Below the pieces are notes generated by a model. That model was not told where the DNA came from. It did not search any database and was given only the letters and a program-made list of their open reading frames with translations. Shown here one piece after another: positions 23,367 through 35,522 of a stretch of 64,000 bases of DNA. Each line of letters starts with the position of its first letter. Position 1 is the first letter of the stretch. Source of the stretch: Myxocyprinus asiaticus (taxonomy: Eukaryota; Chordata; Actinopteri; Cypriniformes; Catostomidae); NCBI RefSeq assembly GCF_019703515.2, contig NC_059374.1, forward strand, positions 21,012,595 through 21,076,594, in the 5' to 3' direction. Position numbers and translations under genes: made by a program.

Positions 23367-25756
23367 GAAAATTGATCCATGATCTCCTATATGCTGCAAT
23401 TTACAATACAAAAAAGTACAATAACAGTTACCAATACCAAACGTACCAGTTCAAGTTCTACTCGTAGAAAAGAAGGTAGTAGATTATGTTATGACAAGAA
23501 ATGCTATTTATTAGTTTATTTATTTTAGATTTGTTTATTTGTTAGTGTTTTAGGGCTGGTCACGATACCATTTGTTACTGTGTGAGCAGGAACAGAAAAC
23601 AAAATTGACACAAGAACTGTTTTCATGGTCGCCTATATTCTGCAGTGGGCTTACTGGTGAATTGACCTGTAAGAGGCTGATCTAATATGTTTGGCAGGTG
23701 CAAGGAGGGATGCAACTGCTGTATCATCAATCTGCATGAGGTCTGCATGATGTGTCCCCCTGCTGAGACTAGCTTAATGGCCTTCTGCATTAAAGGAGAC
23801 AGCGGCTGCTGTACACAGCAAGCTTTAGAAACAGACTTTATAAGTTATGCATCCGTCACCCCATTGTCACCCCATTGTGGGGATGCACAGAATGAACATT
23901 CTGAAAGGGGGCTTAAAATAGAGAAATGCCTGTATTAATATGCAGTGGGTTTATCGATTTGACTGTCAGCTGAATATGAAAAGCATGCTGTGGTTTAGAA
24001 AAAGTTCTGAGTTAAAACACTGTATAATGTGAAAGATGATAGATAATACAAGATAATTGCAGACTTCATATTCTGGTTGCTAAGAGACGTCTGTACCACA
24101 GGCGGATCGGTTAGAAGGATGGATTCTCAAATTGTTTTTTAAGGTTTTGCTACTTTCACCATGATGGCCACAGATGAAATAGTTAATATAAAACAGATTT
24201 GTAATCAGCATCATTGCTTTCTCCAAGAGTAATATAATTTCATATAGTGTGAATGGATTAAATGAAACTCTTTTAATCCAGTGTCACACCGATTATTTTA
24301 ATACATATTTAAATGTTTACACCATTTACAGTGACAAAATCATATCATTGCTACTTTGTAGAGCAATGATTCATTTGGCTTATTGCTTTTCACTAGCAAA
24401 TAATCGACCCAGCTTTAATTTTCATAAGTAAATGTGTTTGTTCCTTAAATAGTGTGTATGTGGGTGTGTTTGTGTATACAGTATATTTGAATTGCAGACC
24501 ACAAAATCTCCCATAACTGTCATTAATGGAATAGGTCTGAAGCTTAGAACTGACAACAAAAGCCGTGCAGTTTGTGTTACTCAGTGGATGCAGTCATGTT
24601 AGGGCAAATTACCAGCTAAGAGGTTGAATGGGGCTGACTGAGATAATGGTTCTGAAATGGTGACAAAAGCCAGCAGAGATCTAAGCTGTCAGAGTTAGTA
24701 GATAAGAATACTTTTTGTGGTGATGTAAAAAGCACTGTACTTTGGCATAATTATGGGTCAAGCATTCATACCAGTGGATAACACAACATTGCTGATCTCT
24801 TTCATAAACATCTGTTTTACCTTATTCTTTGATCAGCATACACTGGTATGCACCCATTAGCAAAAAAAGCATTAGATCATTACTGAATCCAGGGAGCCAG
24901 GTTGAGGCTCATGTTATTTTAATGTGTTTGAAGCAAACAGCTTTGAAAATACGGCTGGGCGTGCTCTGCCTGGTCACTGTTTTCATAACGTATTAGCATT
25001 TACAATGGTACATTTAAGCCCTAAGGAAAAGAGGGTGAAGCATGTCTAATATTTGTAAATATTAATTAATGTAACGCATTAAATAATGGCATAGCTCGTA
25101 GACCAGCGCTAAATATAACTCCCTTCAGCAGTATTTCAGAAGAAGACACTTGATTTGTTGTACTCTGAAGAGCAAATCACATTTTTATGACATAACTTTA
25201 GCAGCAAAATATGCTTCATTAATCAGTCATAGTATCTCACAATATCTATATTTAAATTTGTTAATTATTGTCTTTAGTAAATTCATTGGTATCAGTGGCA
25301 GTCATGCAGTCACACATAGGAATGTCGTGATTATACAGTTTCACTATTAACACGGTTAATTCAATTATTATACTGGTCAAAAACCAAATTGGCAAAAATA
25401 CGTAAGGAATAATTGCCGACGGACCTTTAAATTATTAAAAAAATAATGCATTATTTTTTAATAATTCAATTATAAGTCAATTCATCACTTATACCAGGGT
25501 TACCACACCACAAGACATCTTTCAGGGTTTTATCACAAGACATTTTCAGGTTTTCATCCCTTAGAGAGAGAGAAACAGGGCATGCGAGGGTGCTTTCCAC
25601 AGATATTAAAATAAATGATTGTTTATCATTCTTATGTGGTTTACTTAGCCAATGTGTATGTCTTATTAGGTTATTTTGTTGTGGTAGCCTGTAGGGCTCT
25701 TTTAAATAACTGAAATAATTTGGCAAAGTGATATGGAACCGTTATGCGGTCAAGAA

Positions 25757-26152
25757 CTGGAACTACTTAGTAGGTCCTCGTGGTAGCGCGGTTACTCACC
25801 TCAATCTGGGTGGTGGAGGACAAGTCTCAGTTGCCTCCGCTTCTGAGACCGTCAATCCGCGCATCTTATCATGTGGCTGGTTGTGCATGACACCGCGGAG
25901 ACTCCGCATGTGGAGGCTCATGCTACTTTCCGCGATCCATGCACAACTTACCACGCACCCCATTGAGAGCGAGAACCACTAATCGTGACCACGAGGAGGT
26001 TACCCCATGTGACTCTACCCTCCCTAGCAACCGGGCCAATTCTGTTGCTTAAGAGACCTGGCTGGAGTCACTCAGCACACCCTGGATTCAAACTCGCGAC
26101 TCCAGGGGTGGTAGTCAGCGTCAATACTCGCTGAGCTACCCAGGCCCCCCAA
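25757..26152 (-). mobile_element. tRNA-derived SINE, 3' truncated
   Basis: Read on the minus strand it starts GGGGGGCCTGGGTAGCTCAG, with a pol III A box (TAGCTCAGCGAGTATTG) and a B-box-like GAGTTTGAATCC, then the same body as the SINE at 19790. It ends at the TACTAAGTAGT phrase; the A-rich tail is missing. Confidence 0.85.
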
Positions 26153-27429
26153 TATATAATGATTAAATAATTATAAATAGTTATATTTAAATATTATAAA
26201 TTATATATATATATATATATATGTTATTATTATTATTATTATAAAAAATTACAATATATTACATTATTTGGGCACACAAGTTAAGCATTAAAAGACAATA
26301 CAAAAAGTGACTTTAGGATGCAATATATTGTTTATTTCCATATTACTGAACATAAGCCTATTATTGGTCTACAGTTCACAGCAATCCATTTTGCAATTTA
26401 ATTTGTCAGTTAGTCCGAGATTTATTATAAGGGCTTGTTTAAGGACGTGTCAATGTACACCTGCGTCAGACGGACGCTTTTGGAGAATCTCGGTTGCATT
26501 GCATCATACACAAACCGTTTTAAGGTTGCTGTGTCAAGTTAAACTAAGTTTGAAACTTCGAAGTCTTGAGATCCCTGCCTTCGGATTTGTGCATCATCAA
26601 GCTGTGTATGTTGTTGTCTGCTTTCGGTAAGTGTGGTTTGTTCTCTGTCTCTATGAGCTGCACGTTGCTTATACCTTATTTTCTCTTTAAAATGTTCTCT
26701 TATTTTCTCTTTTATCCATGATGACCATGAAAGGGAAACAATCTTTTAAATATTAAAGTTGGTAGAAGAAAGTTAAAAATACACTCCTTCATAATTTTAT
26801 TTCTTTATTTATGTCATTTATCTTTCATAATAACACTGTACGTTTGAATATCTACAACGAAAATGCAATGTTGTTGATTAATATCAAGTTGTGTTTTAAT
26901 GTGCGAGCTTATAATCATGTCTCAGGTGTTTGAGTCATAAGTGTCCAAATGTTTATTGGATGAACACCCTTGCCAGTGCCCGAATTCGTGTTCACTGTAT
27001 CACTGTACTAATTCATGGCATAGGGATCTAGGGAGCTGATTCAGACAAACCGTTATGGTTATGCATTTTTGAAGTGACTCTAAGCACTCCGCTTACATTA
27101 AAGTGCGTCATTCTGCATCTGGATGTGCATAAGCACTGTAGTGCTGTTGGTGCTTCTCTTATTATATACTTCCTATTTATTTGATGTGTATTTATCAGTT
27201 TTCCTATTGTAGGGCTGCGCTTAGCATCCATATCCTTAAGAAATGCATCCACTAACACATTCAATTGTGATATCAGTGCTTTTGCATAATAAGAAAATTT
27301 ACAAATAATCGTAAAACTGGTTAACCGAGATCATTGTTTTAGTTAATTAAATTGATTTGTTTGCACTAAAGAAAAAGGAGCTATAAAATAGTGTCTGCTT
27401 CCCTGTGAAATTGTGTCTGTCTGTCTTTG
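26153..27429. other. No gene seen; AT-rich repeat debris
   Basis: TA repeats at 26201-26222 and TAT repeats follow the SINE. The stretch 26170-26330 resembles 33330-33490, so it belongs to a dispersed repeat. No coding features recognised. Confidence 0.4.
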
Positions 27430-28073
27430 GGTTCCTGTAGCTCAGCTGTAGAGCATGGCACTAGCAATGCCCAGATTGATCGCACTGCAAATACGGCAAC
27501 AGTAGGTCAGAAGTTTTGCTGCTGAAATCAGTCTGTGCTTACCGAAATTTGAACTACTGCCCCCAGTGGCTGAAGCTGAAAGTGTTGTTGAACATATTGG
27601 CATGTGTTAGCTCCAGTTTCTGGGTGAAATGTCCATTGATTGGCTCCAAAAGCAAATTGTATTTTTAATATTAAATGATCCCCAACCCTAAACCTAACCG
27701 TCAATGCTGAATTTGTTTTAATTTAGAGCAAAAATGCAACCTCTGAATCATGCTCTCCATTGTTCATGTTATAGTGATTACTTCGTGGTTCCAACAGGAC
27801 CAGAACCCGCAACTCGAAAACCCGTAAAAGCTTGAATTGATGCAAAAATGCTTGATGGGGGATGGCGTTCAGTAATTTGGCTGAACAGAGTTCATTTCAG
27901 GGTACATGAATTTTGGAAGCGACATGTCAATTTTCTGTGATCATGTTGCAATGCCAAGGTCAGTGGTTTGGTACCCAGGGAACACATAAACTGCTAAAAT
28001 GTGTACCTTGAATGCACTGTAAGCCGCTGAGGATAAAAACATCTGCCAAATGCATAAATGTAAAATTCTTTGC
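27430..28073 (+). mobile_element. tRNA-derived SINE (second family), split by an insertion
   Basis: The head GTTCCTGTAGCTCAGCTGTA with an A box is at 27430. The rest (AATGCCAAGGTCAGTGGTTT…CCCAGGGAAC, then GATAAAAACATCTGCCAAAT) resumes at 27956 and ends near 28073. The last phrase is the L2-type tail shared with the L2 at 49380. Interrupted by 27472-27947. Confidence 0.7.
27472..27947. mobile_element. 476-bp insertion in a SINE with 8-bp duplication
   Basis: Flanked by GCAATGCC at 27464-27471 and 27948-27955, which restores a continuous SINE when one copy and the block are removed. The ends CAGATTGATCGCA and (reversed) AACATGATCACA are only partly inverted. The duplication length suits hAT-type insertion. 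Confidence 0.55.
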
Positions 28074-29363
28074 TGTGACCCTCTGAGTATAAGTCGATGC
28101 TGAAGAAACGGAATATTAATTCACTGGCATATTGCATCTGCTGTTGTATCTCTCACAGGTCTCTTTTACTCTGATACTGTATGTATGTCAAAATTTCCAC
28201 ATATACAGGTTCACAAACAACATGTCATGAATTTGATCATTTCAGTGCATGAAATTTCTATGCAGTAAAATGTTAAATTCATCCGAAACCCAGGAAAACA
28301 CTTTTTATTTTTTCACCAGTCAGGGAATCTACCACTGAGACATACTGTGAAAATTAGGATCACACATATTTCTCTTGTGAGTTATGTGTGTAAATATTTA
28401 ACGACACTTTGACTACTTGACAGAACCTTGAAGAGAATTTGAGTGTTTTCTCATGATTATGCTTTGGGAATAATTTGGATCACGTTTGCCCTTATGTCAC
28501 TTTCTTTCTCTCAAGATTTTTGTATTACATTTTATACAAACCTAGTAATGTGCTTTTATACTTCTCAATCACACATTCTAAAGGAAGCAGCGACTGTGTA
28601 CAACGTAAATCCCTGACTGATAATTATCCTTTTAAATCGGGATGGCTTGCTCTTTTCATCCGTGATGGGATTGAAAAGGGCAGGCTTTTATTAGTTTCTT
28701 TCACTCTCTCACAAGGACCAATTAGCTTGCCTTAACTTTTAAAATGATGGTGCCTCTGAGTAGTGGGGAGGTATAATCCTGAGTGTAGAAACATACTTAT
28801 GTGGAGTGTAATGTGCAGCAGGAGGCTGATGAACTATTGAGGTGTTCATTACTGAGTTTTTATGAAAGTCATTAGCAATGCCATTGGATTTTGTTCCACC
28901 AAGAAAATACACTTTGCGCTCTCTAAGGGCTGTTTTTTCCACCAAAGGGCTTTCAGACAAATTAAGCTTTAATCAAAAAAGCTGTATATTCCATATGTAG
29001 GGCTATTATTTAATTCTCTTTCACACAAAATCTTTGTTTTGTTTTTTTATCATGGTGGGGACTTTACATTGACATTGTTAGCTAAGATATTACGTAACAT
29101 TGATGACTTTGGCATTTACATTTGACATTGTTAACTGAGATATTTTCTATCCCTTTACCCTACCCCTAAACCTAACCCTCACACAAACCTTACATTTTCA
29201 TAAAGACATCATTTATTATGTTTTTAAGCCGTTTCCCTTGTGGGGATCATTGACTGCTCTCCACAATGTCGGTTTACTGTTTACTGTCCTTGTGGGAACA
29301 TTTGGTCCCCATGATGAAGGCAATCCTCGACCCTTCCCCACTCCACATCCAAATAAATAATTG
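28074..29363. other. No gene seen
   Basis: Mostly unique-looking. The stretch 29050-29330 (GGGGACTTTACATTGACATT, CCCTACCCCTAAACCTAACC) is a diverged relative of the CA-flanked cassette. Confidence 0.4.
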
Positions 29364-29944
29364 TAGAGATGCATCAATATGAAAATGTTTGGCCGATTTG
29401 ATACCGATTTTAAAAAAACCATAGGCTGATAATGATACCGATATTTTGCCACTTACCTTATTTTGTCATCAGATCACTGTTTTACTAAGAAATGCATAAC
29501 ATTTTTTATAAAGAGGATCAAAAGCATTTTTACTGTTCTAACAATAAATAGGTTCCAATATATATAATTTTCGATATCTCAGAAGTCAAAGTCTGCTGGT
29601 TTCAAAGCGTTTTGGATGGTTTCCCTTATGATGTAGCCTATAGGTAACTCTCACGTCCGTTTATGGCATTTTTTTCTGCATTAACGTGACAATGAGAAAG
29701 AATAAAAATTAATAATTACATGTTCTTAGACGTGCCAACCCTTCTAGATGCTGTGGCTTTTATTAGTTCTGGATTGTGCATTTGAATTCACAGAGTTTTT
29801 ACAAAGTGTGTTACAAATTAATTGTAAAAAACCATTGGTTTTTCATATTGGCATTTTCATGTTTATTACCAATATGCCCATGGTTTTAATTTGGTCAGTA
29901 ATTGGCTGTCAAATATTGGTAGCCGATACATCGGTGCATCCCTA
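29364..29944. mobile_element. hAT-like MITE with perfect 8-bp duplication
   Basis: Starts TAGAGATGCATCAATATG and ends ATACATCGGTGCATCCCTA, flanked by AATAATTG at 29356-29363 and 29945-29952. The length is 581 bp, with no coding capacity. Confidence 0.8.
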
Positions 29945-30000
29945 AATAATTGCTTTATAATCTCACTGAGCACTTTATTATGAAACCTATGGTCCTAATA

Positions 30001-30616
30001 AAGTGCCTGACATGGTCTTCTGCTGTTGTAGTCCATCCGCCTCAAGGTTCGACGTTGTAAGGGGGTTAGAGGGAAAAGGAGGAGGCGAGAATCGGCTTGA
30101 GAACTTAAATAATAATTTAATGAACAACTTAAACAAAAACACACAACCATAAACACACACAGTACAGCTGCCTGTAATTCTCTCTCTCTCGAACTGTCGT
30201 CCCCGGCTGCCTTTATCCCTCGCGCCCCATCAGGCTGATTGGGGACCGGGCGTGCGACATTCCAGCCCGGCCCCGCCCTCCTCGGCTCTACAGATGTGTT
30301 GTGCATTCTGAGATGCTATTCTGCTCACTGCAATTGTACAGAGCGGTTTTCTGAATTACCATAGCCTTTCTGTCAGCTCGAACCAGTCTGGCCATTCTCC
30401 GTTGATCTCTCTCATCAACAAGGAGTTTCCCTCTGCAGAACTGCCGCTCACTGGATGTTTTTGGCACCATTTTGAGTAAACTCTAGAGACTGTTGTGTGT
30501 GAAAATCCCAGGAGATCAGCAGTTACAGAAATATTCAAACTAGCCCGTCTGGCACCAACAATCATGCCACGGTCGAGATCAAATTTTTTCCCCATTCTGA
30601 TGGTTGATGTGAACAT
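30001..30616 (-). pseudogene. Tc1-like transposase N-terminal fragment, interrupted
   Basis: Reading from about 30598: KKFDLDRGMIVGARRASLNI, TADLLGFSHTTVSRVYSKWC, then after a frame change RQFCRGKLLVDERDQRRMAR and LVRADRKAMV. After the LTR insertion it resumes with TLRRMDYNSRRP. These are the paired DNA-binding domains of a Tc1-type transposase; the catalytic domain is missing. The gene is disabled by truncation, a frameshift and the LTR. Confidence 0.7.
30056..30292 (-). mobile_element. Solo LTR, 237 bp
   Basis: On the minus strand it runs TGTAGAGCCGAGGAGG…CCCCCTTACA (TG…CA), flanked by a 5-bp duplication GACGT/GATGT (30051-30055, 30293-30297; one CpG-type change). It has a TATA-like GGGATAAAGGC and a TTCATTAAAT polyadenylation-like signal in the expected order. 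The surrounding Tc1 sequence is continuous without it. No internal retroelement genes. Confidence 0.8.
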
Positions 30617-30826
30617 TAACTGAAGCTCCTGACCCGTATCTGCATGGTTTTATGCATTGCACTGCTGCCACACGATTGGCTGATTAGATAATCGCATGAA
30701 TAATTAGGTGTACAGGTGTTCCTAATAAAGTGATAATTGAGTGTATTTCAGTAGATTTTATTAATAGGTTTTTAAGCTCACTTTTGGGGGACAGGATTGT
30801 CCCCAAACTATAGCTAAGTACATGCG

Positions 30827-30831
<5 letters not shown>

Positions 30832-30890
<59 letters not shown>

Positions 30891-31192
30891 GGTGCAGTTA
30901 TCATTATGAGGACTCTCCATAGACATAATGATTTTTATACTGTACAAACTATAGATTCTATCCCCTAACCCTAACCCTACCCCTAAAGCTAACCCTCACA
31001 AAAAACATTCTGCATTTTTACATTTTCAATAAAACATTGTTTAGTATGTTTTTTAAGCGATTTGAATTATGGGGACACTAGCAACATAAACCACATTTAT
31101 AGCATAATACCCTTGTAATTACCAGTTTGTAGCCTAAAAAATGTCCTCATAAACCACTTAAACCTGCCCACACACACACATACACACACACC
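30832..31192. repeat. CA-microsatellite-bounded cassette, copy 2
   Basis: (CA)n at 30832-30887 and a weaker CA tract at 31171-31192 enclose sequence nearly identical to 21989-22266, including GAGGACTCTCCATAGACATA and TTCTGCATTTTTACATTTTC. Confidence 0.8.
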
Positions 31193-31729
31193 TTATCAAC
31201 CATGAAATTTTCCACCCTTTTAACATCAAGTAAAACTCAAAACAAAGCCACTGCAGTGCATTGTAATGTATGTACTCCACATCTTAAAAGCCCTTGCGAA
31301 CATATAAGAAACCCTCTCTGTTCATTCCATAGCTCGGGCTGGAGCAGAATTCAGCACTAATGGGCGTTGAAGTTTGGAGGCTTATTCACCAGCAGCAGCC
31401 ATGCTAGCCTCAGCCTTAATGTCAGCTTATTTGAACTTTTCACTGATTTCGTATAGCTCTCGGGGCTGAAAGCTTAATAGGTGCTGAGTCATCAACCTTT
31501 CAGAGGTCCATCCCAGCTCTTTTCCCACTGGCCATTAGAAGTCTCTCTTCCCTCATTGAATCTTTTGACTGATACTGGCTAGTAGTGTAGTTTTAGAGTG
31601 TTGTGTGCTTAAATGTTATGTTTCACCAGTACCCCAGTCATCCCTGTTACTGAATATTTTGTACTACTGTATATACATGTTAGATTTTGTTAAAAATGTC
31701 ATGTCAAGTGGTTCCACGCAATTATTTAA

Positions 31730-31887
31730 AGGGATAGTTCACCCAAAAATGCAAATGCATCCTAGTGCTCTGTGTATGCATCAAGCTTGAAATCATGATG
31801 GTGCCTAGAGACTGCAATGTCAAGATTTATAGTGTAAAAGGAGTTACATTTTTATGAGAGAAATATAATTTTTGGGTGAACTATTAT
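31730..31887. mobile_element. Short TTAA MITE (family A) beside the Robo exon 2 acceptor
   Basis: TTAA|AGGGATAGTTCACCCAAAA at 31726 and the mirror TTTTTGGGTGAACTATTATC ending near 31887. Strongly deleted copy; it ends about 40 bp before exon 2. Confidence 0.7.
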
Positions 31888-31927
31888 CTCCCAGACCCTG
31901 CTAATCTTTACTGTTGATTCCACACAG

Positions 31928-32254
31928 GGTCTCGCCCACGTTTAGAGGATGTTTCCCCCAGGATAGTGGAGAATCCCTCTGATCTGATCGTGTCAAAGGG
32001 TGAGCCGGCCACTTTGAACTGCAAGGCAGAGGGTCGTCCCATGCCCACGGTGGAGTGGTACAAAGATGGTGAGCATGTTGAAACCGATAAGGATGACCCT
32101 CGCTCCCACCGCATGCTGCTGCCTAGCGGCTCTCTTTTTTTCCTGCGCATCGTGCATGGACGCCGCAGCAAGCCTGATGAGGGTGTTTACACTTGTGTGG
32201 CCCGCAATTACCTAGGAGAGGCTGTTAGCCGAAACGCCTCACTGGAAGTAGCCG
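31928..32254 (+). CDS. robo3: Robo receptor, exon 2 (Ig domain 1)
   Basis: This exon encodes about residues 22-129. It carries the first immunoglobulin domain of Roundabout, the transmembrane receptor that binds Slit and steers axons at the midline; in the family Ig1 is the main Slit-binding domain. Visible landmarks are [17 protein letters not shown], the first Ig cysteine in TLNCKAEG, the core Trp in VEWYKDGE, the family signature [17 protein letters not shown], and the second cysteine in [16 protein letters not shown]. It is bounded by an AG acceptor (31926-31927) and a GTAAGT donor (32255), phase 1 at both ends. The YTCVARN wording is closer to remembered Robo3 sequences than to Robo1/2 (YVCVARN). 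A TTAA-type MITE copy ends only about 40 bp before the acceptor. Family identity is certain; the paralogue call is moderate. Confidence 0.96.
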
Positions 32255-32879
32255 GTAAGTCCATTTTGATGAATTCCACCTTTTTCCGTATACATCTGGA
32301 TGGAACACAACTGAAATAAAAGTAATCTCTCCCTCTCAGACATGGCCTGAGGTTTTGTTTTTTGAGTTCTTTTCATGGCAGGCAGCTCGTGAGTTTTTTC
32401 CTATTATAACACTGGGCTGTAATTGTGTTCTGCTGTTCAGCTGTGCTCCAGGCCTTTGGCTCAGTCATAATCCAGCTCTCTGGCACTGGAACGACTCCAT
32501 ATCCAGCTCCTCTGCCAGAAGAAACTGGATTTGCAAGTCGATTGATTAGGATAGGAATGCAAGTAATTAGAATCCCCAAAGTTTCCCCATTAAAAACACA
32601 AAACAGCAACTTTATGTTGCCTATTTTCCACATGGCTGTCTCCTTTCCCCTTATGCAAACCATGTCAATTACAATTCACAACTTAAATTGCTCATAGCTG
32701 CCTGATCTTATCACAAGTCTGATAAGAGGTTTCTGGCTCTTTGGTGTGCTTTCTGGAGCTTCGTGATGGAGGTAAGGCTGATCTAATGTATAAGTTAGAG
32801 CAGGGGTTCTTAAACTGAAGTAAGTCAGGCCCCCCCAGAGAGGCAAGTGTAACTGCTGAGGGAGTGTTGAGCCCTTGGA

Positions 32880-32968
32880 ACCATTATTATACCTAATTTC
32901 GTTGTACCTGTGCAATAATAATTGTATTTATACAATGACAATAAAGATATTCTATTCTATTCTATTAT
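32880..32968 (+). mobile_element. LINE 3'-end fragment
   Basis: TTGTACCTGTGCAATAATAA, then ACAATGACAATAAAGATATT followed by (TATTC)n is a typical fish non-LTR 3' end with short tandem tail. Only the tail remains. Confidence 0.5.
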
Positions 32969-33184
32969 AGACTTTTGCTTACAGTCCCAGGGTGTAGTGA
33001 ATAACAGCACCTGCTGGGTGAAAATTATTTGCAATCATGCTCTCAGTGGTAGATCTAATCCTGTATCCGAAATACTTAGACTCTCAAATAGATGTTCATT
33101 TTTGGGCTACTATATACAGTATAGCAGGGAGAGAAATATTAGTTATTATTACTACTTAAATGTGATGTGCGTTATTTTTTTAAT

Positions 33185-34723
33185 GTTAAAAATAAGGCTG
33201 TCAATCGATTACAATTTTTAATCGAATTAATTACATGGAATGCTGAATAATTATTCGAATGAATTGCAGTGAATCTCATATAAATATTCACTGAGAAATC
33301 CCCTCAAATAACAATAATTCATTAATGATCAAATAATTATATTAAAATAATAGTTATATTTAAATAATTATAAATTATATATGTTAAAAATGTATTCAGA
33401 TAATTAAAATGCATTACATTATTGTGGCAGACAAGTAAAGAATTGATGAGAGAACACAAAAATTGGCTTTAGAATCCGATATATTGTTTGAGCATCCTGA
33501 CCAGCCTGAAATAGCATCGCTGGCTCGACCAATGGAAAGAGTTTGGGGGACTATCTGTTTGTCCAACCAATAGAAGAAGTGAGTGTTTAGGAAACATGTT
33601 TAAAAACAGTCATTATGTTGCCTTGAAACATTTCTTTCTTTCTTTTTTCTTTCTTTCTTTCTTTCAAACTATTTTAAACTTTTAGGCCAGGCTTGACAAA
33701 CTTTACCTATCTACTTTATTTGTGCAATTTCATTTGGTGACTCTAGTGGCGCAGACTTTTAGCAGATTTGTTTTTTAGAATGTGATATATTATTGCCATA
33801 AGATTTGCTGAATGGTGCTATGTGGCCAATTACTTTTTGGGCTGCTATAAAAGGAATGGAGGGGTATACAGGCTGGGTATTATAGTAACACACTTGGCAC
33901 AGTATCTTAATGCTTAGAAAAAACTATATATTTAGGATGTGAAATAATTGTTTTCAGAAGATTTGCCGAATAGTATTTTGTGACCATTGACTCCAAGTCA
34001 TAATTACTGCATAGAACCTTACAATATGTCCTCTAGGCAAGCCTTGAACACAGAGGATTATTTATTACAGACAATTAAAGAAGAGAGAATAATTTTTAGC
34101 TCTCCAAACCACATAAGACCCACACTCAGCACTCCTGCATACCTCAGATCAAGCTGGATATGAGCTCTTATTGCCCAATGCTCATGTTTTAAGTGCTCGT
34201 CCTTGTGGAGGATGAAGCGATGAGTCTCGGGTCATACACAGAGAGACCTGACTCACCGCAGGCTGTATCTTCTCCTCAGCAGTGATTAATGTGCTAATTA
34301 GAGCTGGATAGTTGCCAGCGAGACCACATTGTGAGGGCAGGGTGGGTGGTTTATGAAGATGAAGGATCCTGAAGGGTACAACAGGTGAAAGAAGGGGTAA
34401 GGGGAAGCAATCTCCCAATCCGCCATACTCTTCTGCCTCCTCCTTAGAAAGGTTTACATCTTTGAGGCTGCATGTCTGCAGATTATAGCAGCAAGTGGAT
34501 TGAGGTAGAAAAAAGTTTATCATACATGGGATCAGCCCTTTTGTGATAAGTGAGCAGTATTTGACATGACTAATCTGGTGCTGCAGTGTCCATCTGTTAG
34601 ATATTTCAGCTTATAGGACTCTTCAAAAACACTGAGAAATGTTGGGATGTGAAATGTTGATTTGTGTTTGTTTGTTGGTGAATCACTTCCGTTTCTCAGT
34701 TTTAGGCACGTGTGTGATGTGAT
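33185..34723. other. No gene seen; repeat debris
   Basis: GGCTGTCAATCGATTACAAT at 33195 starts a dispersed AT-rich repeat shared with about 26160-26420 and 45028. A CTTT microsatellite lies at 33627-33664. Otherwise unrecognised. Confidence 0.4.
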
Positions 34724-34727
34724 TTAA

Positions 34728-35470
34728 GGAATTGTTCACCCGAAAATTATTGGTTGTCATTTACTCACCCACATGTTGTTCCAACCCTGTATGACTTTCT
34801 TTCTTTCGTGGAACAGAAAAGGAGATGTTTGGCTGAATGTTAGCCTCAGTCACCATTCACATTTTTGCATTTTTTTCCTATACAATAAAAGTGAATGGTG
34901 ACTGACAACAGATTTAAAACTATTTGTTTAACGTCATGTTTTATGTCCTGTGGAGAAATATTATTTGCATCGTTCAGTCGACAACTACTTTTTTTCTAGA
35001 AAAATCTATTGCAAAAACATTGCATGTGACCTAAACATAAGAGGAACCCATAATATTATAATGTATTATATAGAAGAAATAAATTCAAATTCTGTCCTTG
35101 TCACTAACTTGTATGACTTTCTCTACATGTAATACATAAGGAAGTATGTATAGCAGAATATTGTTGCTGCCTTTTCCCATTCAATGAAACTGAGTGGTGA
35201 CGATGGCTGTCAAGCAAGACTTTCAAAGCAAGATCTTTAGTGAATAAGTGAACAACTTGTTCAGTGAACAACATCTTACACAATGTACAACTTTTATGGT
35301 GCTTTTGTGTCTTTTTTGCTGCTTGACTGTTCCTGGTCACCATTCACTTTCATTTTATGGAAGAGAGCAGCTTGAACATTTTTCAAAATGTGAGAAAGTC
35401 CTACAGGTTTCAAACAACATAAGGAAAACTAAATTATGACATAAATTTTATTTCTGGGTGAAATATCACT
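34728..35470. mobile_element. TTAA-flanked MITE (family B)
   Basis: TTAA at 34724-34727 and 35471-35474, ends GGAATTGTTCACCCGAAA and (reversed) AGTGATATTTCACCCAGAAA. Internal phrases TTGTTCCAACCCTGTATGAC and GTGAATGGTGACTGACAACA are shared with the copy at 62473. Confidence 0.7.
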
Positions 35471-35522
35471 TTAAGACACTGCAACACTTTGAACAGACTC
35501 TCTTAATTTGTCTTAAAAAAAA

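Larger units (their letters stand above)
29968..30735 (-). mobile_element. Tc1-like transposon fragment carrying a solo LTR
   Basis: Minus-strand transposase N-terminus with its 5' flank and terminal repeat (GTACAGGTGTTCCTAATAAA near 30710). A partial copy of the other end (CACTTTATTATGAAACC) lies at 29969. The same family supplied the arms of the palindrome at 10078. The transposase is truncated after the second DNA-binding domain. Confidence 0.75.
20808..31927 (+). other. Robo intron 1 (11.1 kb)
   Basis: Intron between the signal-peptide exon and the Ig1 exon, GTAAGT to CACACAG. It contains a 25-bp-TIR element, two CA-bounded cassettes, two tRNA-derived SINEs, a hAT MITE, a Tc1 fragment with a solo LTR, and a small TTAA MITE just before the acceptor. 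About 23370-25350 (apart from short ORFs without family features) shows nothing I recognise. Confidence 0.85.

Noticed and set aside
27430..27500. Possible tRNA gene
   Set aside because: Has an A box but belongs to a split SINE; no complete cloverleaf.
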